Shown: one piece after another, positions 33,547-43,846 of the stretch
How the letters are laid out: every line of letters starts with the position of its first letter
How positions within the stretch are numbered: the first letter of the stretch is position 1
Assembly: GCA_013368325.1 (NCBI GenBank)
Contig: JAACJK010000167.1
Coordinates: 248,001-312,000, forward strand
DNA length: 64,000 nt
Origin: Ephemerocybe angulata
Taxonomy: Eukaryota > Basidiomycota > Agaricomycetes > Agaricales > Psathyrellaceae
Direction: 5' to 3'
Made by a program: the position numbers and the translations under genes
Notes under the pieces: model-generated
Seen by the model: only the letters and a program-made list of their open reading frames with translations
Database searches by the model: none
What the model was told of the DNA's origin: nothing

Positions 33547-36209
33547 ATGCTGGGCCTTCGATTGTGCAGGCGGCCTCTTCCACTTCCCCGTTGTTTATCT
33601 TATCGGAATCGGATTGCGCATCGCGTGCCCGCAACGACAAGAGCTCTCGCCATGACCACCCCCGTCGCCTCCTCCTCGCACCCCGTGCAGATCCCCGCCC
33701 TCGAGAACCCCCACGCCGGCGATGCATCGAAGGGCACCAAGAAAGATAAGAAGGCCAAGGGCAACGCCGCCTCTGCCTCGGGCCACCCTCTGGAGGTATG
33801 TGAGCATGGAATGCGACTGGGAGGAGATGGTGACGAAGTTTGTGCAGTTGTCGCCCAAGCCCGAGTTTTTTGACCACCGTATCAAAATCTTCGATGAGCT
33901 CAAGGCCGAGTACGACGAGTTCGTGAAGGGTGAGTGCGAGTGCTGCTTCATAATGTGCGTTCCTTGACATTGCTCATAGCCCAGCCCCGGGAGGAGATTA
34001 CCGTCACCATGCCCGATGGCTCGGAGCGGAAAGCTACGAGCTGGGAGACTACGCCGATGGACGTCGCGAAGGAGGTTTCCAAGAGCTTGTCGGAACGCAT
34101 CGTCATTTCCAAGGTGCGCCAGCTGTACTCTACTCCCTGGATGTGTATTAACCTTGTCTCCAGGTCGATGGAGAGCTCTGGGATCTCGACAGGCCGCTCG
34201 AAAAGTCCGTCAAGCTCGAGCTGCTGGACTTTGAGCACAAGGAGGGCAAGCAGGTCTTCTGGCACTCGTCTGCCCACGTCCTTGGCGAGGCCTGCGAGAA
34301 ACACTATGGTTGCCACCTTTCCTACGGTCCCCCCACCGAGGACGGTTTCTTCTACGACATGGCCATCGAGGACCGTCCCGTCACCGCGGCCGACTACCCC
34401 GTTATCGAAAAGGTCTCCGAGGGTGCGATCAAGGAGAAGCAGAAGTTTGAGCGTCTGGTGGTTTCCAAGGAGAACCTGTTGAAGATGTTCCATGTGCGTG
34501 CCCGTGGCTCTTATGAGATATTGTGCTTATATCCTCCCAGTACAACAAGTACAAGAAGTGGTTCATTGAGAGCAAGGTCCCCGACGGCACTTCCTCCACC
34601 GTGTACCGCTGCGGCCCCATGATCGATCTCTGCCTCGGCCCCCATATCCCCCACACCGGCAAAATCAAGGCGTTCATGGTCACCAAAAACTCTGCATCCT
34701 ATTTCAACGGTGACGCCAACAGCGACTCCCTGCAGCGTATCTACGGTGTCTCCTTCCCCGACAAGAAGCAGTTGACCGAGTACAAGGCGTTCCTCGCCGA
34801 GGCTGCCAAGCGCGACCACAGGAAAATCGGCAAGGAGCAGGAGCTATTCTTCTTCAACGATCTCAGCCCCGGAAGCTGCTTCTTCTTGCCCCACGGTACG
34901 AGGATCTATAACGCTCTGGTCGAGTTTATGCGCGAGGAGTACTTCAAGCGCGGGTACCAGGAGGTTATCTCGCCGAACATGTACAACTCGAAGCTCTGGG
35001 AGACGTCTGGGCATTGGCAGAACTACAAGGACGACATGTTCGTGCTCGACGTTGAGAAGGAGAAGTGGGCTCTGAAGCCCATGAACTGCCCCGGCCACTG
35101 CCTGATCTTCGACTCGCGCGACCGCAGCTACAAGGAGCTGCCGATCCGGATGGCAGAGTTCGGCATCATCCACCGTAACGAGGCGAGCGGCGCGCTGACG
35201 GGGCTCACGCGCGTGCGGCGCTTCGTGCAGGACGACACGCACGTCTTCTGCATGCCCTCGCAGCTGGAGGACGAGATCAGCGCGCTGTTCGACTTTATGC
35301 AGCACGTCTACGGGAAGTTCGGGTTCGAGTTCCGCCTCGAGCTCTCGACGCGGCCGGACAACTATCTCGGCACCATCGAGACGTGGGACGCGGCGGAGGA
35401 TCAGCTCAAGCAGGCGCTGGAGAAGCAGTACCCTGGCAAGTGGGAGATAAACCCCGGAGACGGCGCGTTTTACGGGCCCAAGATCGATATTACGATTAAG
35501 GATGCGCTGGGACGGTCGTACCAGTGTGCGACGATCCAGCTGGACTTCCAGCTCCCTGAGCGCTTCAATTTAAAGTATAGGGGACCGGAGGAGGCGGGCC
35601 CTACGAACCCCGACAAGCCCCCCACCAGGCCTGTTATCATCCATCGTGCGATTTTGGGCAGTTTGGAGAGGTTTATGGCTATCATTACGGAGCACTTTGC
35701 GGGCAAGTGGCCGTTCTGGCTTAGCCCGAGGCAGGTGTTGGTTATCCCTGTCGCTGCTCCCTATGTGCGTTCATTTTTTGTTCTTTGACGTTGAGGTTGA
35801 GGCGGTTTGCTGATGGAATGCGCTGCGATTTGTAGAAAGAGTATGCGGCTGAGATCGCGAGCCGGTTGACGTCGCTCGGTCTGCACGCCGATGTGGACAA
35901 CGGCGAGAACACTCTCCCCAAGAAGATCCGCAATGGAGAGATTGCGCAGTACAACTTTATCCTCGGTGCGTAGTCCCTCCTCATCTACAGCTTTTCGGGT
36001 AATAGTCAGACTAACCGAACCCCTCGTTTCCTACCATTTTTTCAGTTGTTGGCCAGGAAGAGCTCGACGCGAAGGCTGTGAACGTTCGCAACCGTGATGA
36101 TGTTGGTACGAAGGCGAAGAGCGAGATGGTGCCGCTTGAGGAGATCGTCAGCAAGCTTGTGGCCCTCAAGGGCGCCAGAGGTTTGACAAATAGCTTGGCG
36201 GACTTGTAG
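33547..36209 (+). CDS. THS1: Threonyl-tRNA synthetase, 770 aa (735 aa from second start)
   Basis: Class II enzyme that charges tRNA-Thr. Exons: 33547-33795, 33848-33929, 33980-34113, 34164-34493, 34541-35764, 35836-35965, 36046-36209. Order: TGS domain ([21 protein letters not shown]), editing domain with [16 protein letters not shown], then the catalytic core with [10 protein letters not shown] (zinc ligand), motif 2 [14 protein letters not shown] and motif 3 [11 protein letters not shown], then the anticodon-binding domain ending NSLADL. Two in-frame ATGs exist in exon 1. The first (33547) opens an Arg/Leu-rich leader ([16 protein letters not shown]) that looks like a mitochondrial targeting signal; the second (33652, MTTPVASSS) gives the cytosolic form. 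One gene probably supplies both compartments. Confidence 0.97.
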
Positions 36210-36536
36210 ACGAGGATTGTAAAGTTCAACTTAGATTAAATGCTGGATTGTGTATGTGCTTTCGGGTTAGTGAAATAGGTTGCTTTCGAATTTTTAGGGG
36301 ATAGGACTTGAAGACGTGCGACTGCAGCACACACCTCCCTGCCTTTCGTTTGATTCGTGAAGCGATATGATATATGTACAGTTTTGCTATGATAGAGATA
36401 ATACTATGCAGTTATCGTAGACGGGGTCCAAGTGCATGGAGAAGGCATAAAAAGGTGACTGAGCAAGAAAAAATGAGTCTATCCATCCATCTGTAATTCA
36501 AGATTTGACCTGAGCTTTCTATGGGAAGTGGCGGCA
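36210..36536. other. Spacer between convergent genes
   Basis: 327 bases of 3' flank shared by the convergent THS1 and RNA15 genes; no feature seen. Confidence 0.4.
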
Positions 36537-37856
36537 CTATGGGGCCATGTTCATGTATTGCTGGCGCTAGAGGAAATGAATGAGCTCAAGATGAACAGAG
36601 GAAAGAGAAGAGGAAAGGGCAACGCACCAAGGTCATGATGGTAGCTTTCTGCTCTGGGGGGAGGCTGTTTATCATTTCCGGGGTCAAGGCGAGCACCTGC
36701 ATGATCATCTCGCGCTGGGTGTCGCTGACCTCTGGCTGCACGGGCGGCGGGGCCATCGCGGGGGTGGCTGGCGGTAGTAGCCTTGGGGCGGCGGGGGCTG
36801 CATCGCCTGTGGGGGGTACATCGGGGCGGATTGGGGCGGGGGCATCGCGGCTGGGGGGTACTGCGGTGGCATCTGCTGGTACATGTGCGGCGGGGGTGCC
36901 TGGTGCTGTGGGGGCGGGGGGCCGCGGTGGAGAGGCTGTTGTTGTTGCTGATGTTGCTGTTGTTGGTGGTGTTGTTGTTGGTACGGCTGCTGCTGCTGCT
37001 GCTTGGCGTGCATGGGGGGTCCTGGGGGACCGGTGCTCTGCATTTTGAAGAGGATTTCTTCGGGGACGATGCGGTGGAGGAGGAGGGCCTGGAAGAGGGC
37101 GTAGCTGAGCTGCGGCTGTTTTGCGAGGAGGATCTTCGCCTGTTCCGGGTGGGTGATGATGAAGGCTTTCATCTGCGCTAGGACTTCGAGGAGCTGGTTG
37201 GGCGCGATGGTGGCGAGGGTGGTGGAGATGGTGTCCATGACGGAGACGCCGCCGTGCGGGGGCTTGCCTGCGGGGAGGGTCGACATGAAGGCCGTTTCGT
37301 TGTCGGGTCCCCCTCCTCCTCGCCCGCCGCCACCGCCTGTGCGCCAGGCGGCGCGGGGCTCGGCGGGGCCGGGGTAGCCGCTGTCGAGGAGCTCGCCGCG
37401 CACGGTGGTCTTGCCTTCGAGGAAGGGGTCCGAGTCGGCGAGGTCGATGCGCAGGGGCCGGCCCCCGACTTCGTGCTGGTTGAGGTTGCGGACGGCTGAG
37501 AGCGCGGTTTCGTGGTCTGCGAAGATTGTCGTTGTACGTTAAGTTAAAGTCGAGCGATCAAGGTGCGACTAAAACGATAAAAGCTTTACCTGAAAATTCG
37601 CAGAACCCGTATCCTTTGGCTTTGCCTGTGTCTCTGTCGAAAACGAGTCTGAAAGGTAGATTGTTAGTAGATGCGAGTGCTGGATCTAAACCTTGCTCAC
37701 CTGAAGCCAATAACCTGGCCAACTGACTTGAATACGTCTATTAACTGGTCTTCACCCATGTTGTATGGGACATTGCCCACTGCAAAATCGGCCGGTTAGT
37801 GTCGTAATACTGTGGTCAATTCTGGGAGTATACTTGCCAAAAACGACTTTACTCAT
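36537..37856 (-). CDS. RNA15: CstF-64 / Rna15-type mRNA 3'-end cleavage factor
   Basis: RNA-binding subunit of the complex that defines poly(A) sites. Exons: 37856-37838, 37779-37701, 37648-37590, 37516-36628, 36566-36537. An RRM is formed by exons 1-4, with RNP2 (VFVGNVPY) and RNP1 (KGYGFCEF). The hinge domain follows (TIAPNQLLEVLAQMKAFI), then a Gln/Pro-rich linker coded by CAG/CAA runs. The conserved C-terminal helix (EMIMQVLALTPEMINSLP, ending RQQYMNMAP) is present, but in a different frame from the linker. Exon 4 needs one more base to read through, and the change-over is a run of five C on the coding strand (36760-36764). I read this as a one-base loss, probably a sequencing error; otherwise the protein lacks its C-terminal domain. 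The first intron uses a GC donor (GCAAGT). Confidence 0.9.
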
Positions 37857-39384
37857 TGTAAAGGCTATCCAGCAGACGTGGAGATGGTACGGTAGTGGCT
37901 TTGAGCAAGCTTTGAGCGCCGTTCTGGTCGGTTCGCGCTGGCGGTCCGACGCGGCTCCGGAGGACGATCACATGACTGCGAGCCTCTCGCTCCTCCAAGT
38001 TCAAGTTTCTGAGTCTCTCAGTTCTCGAACGTTGGACTTTGCACAAAGGGGTAGACTACTACTGAGCAGTAAATCGTACATGCATTCCTCTAAAATTGCC
38101 AATCAATGCTGTTCCCGTTCCGAATAGTGCGGGAAATGAGGGTGATCATTTTAAGCGCTCTGCGCTCTTCACAGCGATAAGCGCCTGCGCAGATCCTCGA
38201 GTCAGTGCACCACTTCACATGCTCAGCGAGTTCAATGAAGAGTGACGAGGGATTTCTTCTCCCGTTAATCACAGGCATTCCATCGCACCACAGCGGAGGT
38301 GTTCAAACCGCAGTGCCGCGCCCTTTGCCCAACGAACTCTCCCGACTTTTGAATCGCATTACGGACACTGGAAGCCGTTGGGATCGACACCCTGTATAGC
38401 CTCGCGCCTATTGTGGCTGCGGGTTCTTGCCAAGTCAGGGCTGTAATGGACGCGCAGCGCAACGTGGAGTGGCTCAAGTGGCCCCAAGAATTCGCTCCAA
38501 GGCCACTGGTTTCCAAGGCCGAATGTGAACAATGTGAACACCGGTTTCCCGGCGGGTGACAAGGCTCCTCTGCCATAAGCCTGGAAGCACACCGATGCAC
38601 GGAGGAGTATATCGACAGTCGATCTAAATTCCGAGCAGCACTTCTTTCCCAAGATGTGGACTTTGGGTGGTGTACTCCGAGAGATGCTCTAGAAGATTCG
38701 GGAGCGGGAACACCTCTGTAGATAGAGCATGACGCTTCTCAGCCAGTCCAGGTCGAAAATACAATTTTGAAGTGAACAAACGTCTAGAGCAGTTCGAGGC
38801 AGTGGGGGTATGACGACTGGGGTCAAGAGACGCCTGGGGAGGCCTTCGCGAAGTCGAATCGGGAAGCTGTGCCGGCAGACTCCGCTTTATTTGGCACTGC
38901 TTGACCTAAACGGTAATAGGGCCTGGTCCACGTCAGCAGACTCCGCCAGATCTGAATCATCCTTTCCTCCGTGCATTATTGCGAATTACGCAGCAGAATC
39001 CACTGCTTTGCGATGGAATTGCGGCTGGTTGACGTCCGACAGGGACACGCAAGAGCCTTCCGGTTTTCCAGCCGGGATTGCGCTTACTGGCGTGGGGTGA
39101 GTAAGACGGAGGCAAGGTGGATTTGAAAGCCCGCCACAACTCATCCGAGGCGCACAGCCCCAGCCCCTCTCGCGTGCGCTCCGTCATGTTGCGGATCACA
39201 ATCTGACTCGGTGCGATCTCCTCGATTTCCTGATTCAGCCCGAGAATGTATGATCTAGACGCTGAGTCGGCTTGAGTCGCTCAATCTCCGGCCGGCACTA
39301 TATAAGGTCAGGTATTCAGAGGTAGCACCACATACACCACCCACCCAGTTTCCAACCCCTCACAGCCCTCCCCTGTACCTTAAC
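37857..39384. other. Intergenic, no gene seen
   Basis: 1.53 kb between the divergent RNA15 and small heat-shock genes. A TATATAAGG box at 39298-39306 lies about 80 bases before the heat-shock ATG. The rest has only short overlapping frames on both strands, none with convincing splice signals. Confidence 0.45.
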
Positions 39385-40172
39385 ATGTCTTCCAAGTCCT
39401 CAATATCCCCCCGCACTTCGCCAGGCTCCATGGATGTCATGACCCATCCGCTGTTTCAACGTGCGGTTGAACGTGCAGCGAACTTCAAATGTCTCCAAGC
39501 AATTAAGGCGGGCAAGTTGAGAGTGGTCACACAGGAACATTCGAACCCTGCTATTGCCACCCGGTTCACCCCAAGGTGTGTTCTCATGCTCAAAATATCC
39601 TCAGCGTGTTATTAATGGCTCTTTAGAATGGACGTCGTCGACGACCCCAGCAGCAATAGTCTCATTGCCGTGTTCGAGCTGCCCGGAATCAAGACTAGCG
39701 ACGTCACCCTCCAGATTCGTGGCGGCAGCCTCATTATCTCGGGCGAACGGCGGGCGCCACCAGCTGTCGAGAAAGCCCTGCGTGCTTTACAACGCTCCCT
39801 CCCCCGCAACCCACTCACCGCTGCCGACTCCCTTGTGTCAGGCGAGATGGAGAGCGACACCGACTCGTCTCCCGCCGCTAACTCGGGCACAGCACTACCC
39901 TCTACGATTACTCTCCACGAACTGAGGTTTGGCCAGTTCTACCGCGCTATCCCTGTGCCCGAGGGCATCAAGGTAAGCTCTGGTCCTTGATGGTTGTTGA
40001 CCGACGAGTGACTGACTCATCCATCCATTTTGTTTTTTCGTAGGAATCTGACGTTTCAGCTGCTCTGCAGGACGGCATGCTTACGGTCACTTGGCCCAAA
40101 TATCCGAATGGGACCGCTATGCAGAATGTTACGCCCCCTGTGTCCCCCCTCGCCGCGAGGGCTGCCCATTAG
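39385..40172 (+). CDS. Small heat-shock protein (HSP20/alpha-crystallin), 221 aa
   Basis: ATP-independent chaperone that holds unfolding proteins. Exons 39385-39575, 39627-39972, 40044-40172. The N-terminal ~63 residues are variable. The alpha-crystallin domain begins MDVVDDPSSNSLIAVFELPGI, continues with VTLQIRGGSLIISGER, and ends with FYRAIPVPEGI and ALQDGMLTVTWPK; the G-x-L-x-V motif is GMLTV. Between ISGER and the FYRAIPVP strand there is an insertion of roughly 50 residues rich in Ser, Ala, Pro and Thr, longer than the usual loop. A TATATAAGG box lies ~80 bases upstream. I did not find a clear run of nGAAn heat-shock elements. Confidence 0.88.
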
Positions 40173-43100
40173 GCGCCTTTCGGTGAGGTGACGCGTGCTC
40201 AGCTGTCTTTCTCTACTTTGATGAGAGGTGCCGAGCAAAGCGCGCGTCCAATCAACAGCAACAGCGATATGGCTGTCAATGCTCGTTGACTCGATCCCTA
40301 CCGGTTTCGGTGTAACCCCCTCGTCTGTTTTCGCCCTTTTATTCCCAAAACGACTTCTCTGTCTGCCTCCTTGAGGTTGTATATGGTCGCCCCTTTTCGT
40401 TTTTCATCATCATCATGTCACGCCTTTACAACTCGTTCTTTGGTGCCCTTTCGGTTTTGGGCGGAAACTCTATCTTTGGACCTTCTTCCTTCTCTTCGCT
40501 TCGAATCCTCCTCCCCCTATTCCCTGCATTTCAATGTCCCTGTTCGACGCGACCCTATCACGCATGCTACGCTATCATTATCTCGCCCTCATCCCCCCTT
40601 CTGTACTATTATTGGTTCTGTTGTTTTATATCCATACGCCGCCCTGTTGTATTACTATGGGTTTCACCACTGCTCTTTCGCTTATTCCGGTCTTTCTTTG
40701 TATTTCATGGCCATACACGATTATGGCCTCGGGCCTTCACAACACTCTCTCAACTATAGATATGCGCACACACCTCTTTGATACGACCCGTTCTTTTAGC
40801 CTTTAATTCATAACCACCACTCCCGATATCCTCACCTCCAACGCTGAGGGCTGTTGTTCCCGGATGTGTGCTCGTTGCTTGTTGCATACGCGTCTTCTAT
40901 TGTTCGAGTCAGAGACTCGACTTGGTATCGATCGGTACTTCCTGGATAGGAGGCATACATATGTATCAGGGCATCTACGGTCGGGACCGAGGAGATCATG
41001 GGAGGAAGGTGATGGACGCAGCACACGCGCGTCAATTTGTGTACTTGTTAACTATCTTGGTGTGGTTCGGTGGCCACTTGGATGGTTTGGTGGCAAAGGG
41101 TCCTTGGATAGATGGACAAAAGGTTTTTCTCGGTGTTTTGGATTTTGTTACCGTAGTGTATCTGTGATCTAATGGATGGATGTGTGGTTTTTCGGAAGAG
41201 CATTGGGTGTGAGTTGGATGTGAGGGTTACTGCCGTTCTATCCTTTCTTTTCCGTGGATTGCAAACATGCAAGGGTTGTTGGTAAGCTCTAGGTAAGCTA
41301 TTAGAAGTATGGATAGGGATTGTTTTTAAGCCAGGTAGTGTTGATTGGTAAAGATTAGAGGACGCGCAGCGAGTGCGGCTTGGTGCCGAGGCGCTTACTA
41401 CCCGTGTTCTAACTTTTCCCCTTAGAATCTACGAATTTGCTAACGGGGTCTGGGGAATATGTAGCCAAGGTAGATCTATGGATGAGGAGTGAGATTTTCA
41501 GAGAAAAGATTGAATGGTTTTGCCTGGACGGAGAGAGAGAATCACGCCTCGGCCACGATCCCCCGCGGTTTTGCTGCGTTTTTCAAAATGGGTGGCATGT
41601 GGCGCTTAAAAGGGGTAATGAATACGTCCTATCGGTGTACATTCACCTTGACGGTACTTCGATTGATGTACTGTAGAAGCCGCAGTTCCTCAGGGCGTTT
41701 AATAGAACAGTGGCGATTGTGAAGTGGACGACCACTGTACACCCCGGAACCTGAGTCACACGATTGATTAAGCCAATACAGCGGACTGTATAAGCTTCAA
41801 TCACAGCCTACAGGTCGTTATACCACCTGTTTCACTGCATACATATGTAAACGAGGGCGTGGCTCGATGAACAGCAAGTACACGAGCCAGTGATCGAAAC
41901 CAGGTAGGTATTGGCTTGTAGTGTCTGCATGGGCCCTAATTAACGAGTCATAATAGTAAATACCCACCCGTCCCCTCGGCCCCGAAGGCACATGCACCCA
42001 ATCCAACAAGCTCGTGCACTTAGACGTCACCGTCCTCGAGGAGGCCATGCGTTCTCAGGCGTTCTCTTGCAGTGGCCCTACGTTTGAAGTCGCTGTGTTT
42101 GGTTTTGTGGGAGTGCGTTTGATGACTCGGCTCGCTGAGTCAACAGCGCCAAATACCTCGTGGAAACCGGTTAGTCAGCGGCTGGGCGCTTAATCGTCGG
42201 AGCTGGTGTGTGGGGCCGTGTGCGTCGGGGGTGGCTTGGACTGTGGACTGCGTGATGCGTGATGCGCGGGCGGCGAGGGGGAGATGGACTGGGAGAGGAC
42301 TGGCAGATGTTTTGGGGAATGCAGGCAATGCATGGTGTGGGGGTGGGACCGGGCCTGTTGTGGTCTGAGGGTGCTATGAGAATTCCGTTTAGCGCAGCTA
42401 TCTGATAATGTGTTTCACGGAAGAAGGATCTTATCATCACGGAACAGCAACTCTTTCATTGCCAATGCAAGTACACGGACCCTGAGAGATTTCCGGCCGC
42501 TCGGAATGCAAGCCTGAGGGCTGTGAGCAGAACTTTGCAGGGGAAGGGGTACGTGTAGGGAGTTCAGATAACTGGTATTTCCATCAGTTCACAGCATTCG
42601 CAGAAGGTGGATGAATGGTAGGGCCACTTAGACCGTGTTACTGCATTAACGTGCTTCAGTGCTTGAACCCAGGTGCCTGAGCCCAACCTGAGCCTGTAAT
42701 TATAAAACCGTGGCATTTACGAACAGTGTATGGGGAACAAGCAAGCGCCTAGTATAGTCGAAGGTGCCCAGAAGTTTGGAACAATAAACTTTCGTACGAA
42801 GCCATGAATCAGAAGGTCTATATCTGACAGATGGGGAACCTCATGCTCTTTCCATCTGCAAACCAAATCGTGAGTTAGAGATACGCGAGAATATTCGAGA
42901 TCATTATGCCCCACAGGACGAAGGTAATGCGTGCGTTCGATAAGTTGGTTTTTTCAGCGAGGGTTTCGGCCCCGAACTCAGCACCCGAGGCTCCATGTCG
43001 GTCCGGAAGGCATTGCCATGCTCGGGGGGAGTTAATGTCGACCTTTTGCGTCAGATGAGGAGAATACAGTTTGACATAGACCCGCGTAAAACTCACAGGA

Positions 43101-43846
43101 GGATCGCCAGAGTTGGTCCAGAGCATGACTCTTGCTCTGTCACCGTGAGCGATCGCCCGACGCTGCGTGTCTTCGTGATTGCGTGTGTGAGATTTGCCCC
43201 AACGCCACCATGATCTCCCTCACCGACGAGGCGAAAGGGGGTCAAATATACGAGCTTTTTGTGTTGTGCAACGACGGTGGAAATTGGCCAGCAACCACGG
43301 GTTCAGAAAGCAGGGCACGACTTCGCAGAAGGACCCTGTGATTTGTCGGAAGTGTTCCCCGATGGGACTGGGGAAGTCGAATGCAAACTTGAGGCATTAT
43401 TTGACGTAAGTGGCCCTTGTAGTCCGTTCGGGATGAGGTATGTATCGAGAAAAGGTCTAAAGCTGCGCAAGATTGGGGCAATGGCGCATCCACTTGGGGT
43501 GGAGATGTGCACTTTTTCTAGGGCGCTGGTGGAAAGTGCGCGAGCCTGGGTTGGCTGCGTGGGAGTCAACGGCCAAATCAAAGTGATCTCTGAAGTCGAT
43601 CTTACAGCCTTGCACCAACCTGGAATCTCCGACTTCCAATTGACCGGTTGGAGGTTTCTTACTGGCACCGTATGGGCCCAGGCCTTGCCAATCTACAGCG
43701 TCATTAAAACAGATGCTTCACGAGGCTGGATATGTTACTTATCTCCCTGCTTGCTGTGCTTTCCTTCGCGCACCGAATTCCAACCTCGCGTCATCAACTT
43801 TCCTTCCTGTGCTGTCTACCCTCGAACCCCTTGGTGAACTCGACCC
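40173..43846. other. Large gene-poor stretch, no supportable gene
   Basis: 3.7 kb. 40370-40810 is C/T-rich and open in several plus-strand frames, but the translations are compositionally biased, as in a transcribed flank. 40860-41280 is open on both strands without splice support. A minus-strand frame at 42048-41818 (starting MASSRTVTSKCTSLLD) has plausible codon use and a GTGGGT donor but no partner exon. 43180-43840 precedes the transcription factor and has frames in several directions. None is confident enough to annotate. Confidence 0.5.

Noticed and set aside
33547..33970. Minus-strand frames at the start of the synthetase gene
   Set aside because: Antisense shadows of exon 1; the plus strand carries a complete synthetase.
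40371..41167. Several 100-136 codon plus-strand frames
   Set aside because: Three frames are open at once in C/T-rich sequence, giving biased translations; more like transcribed flank than coding.
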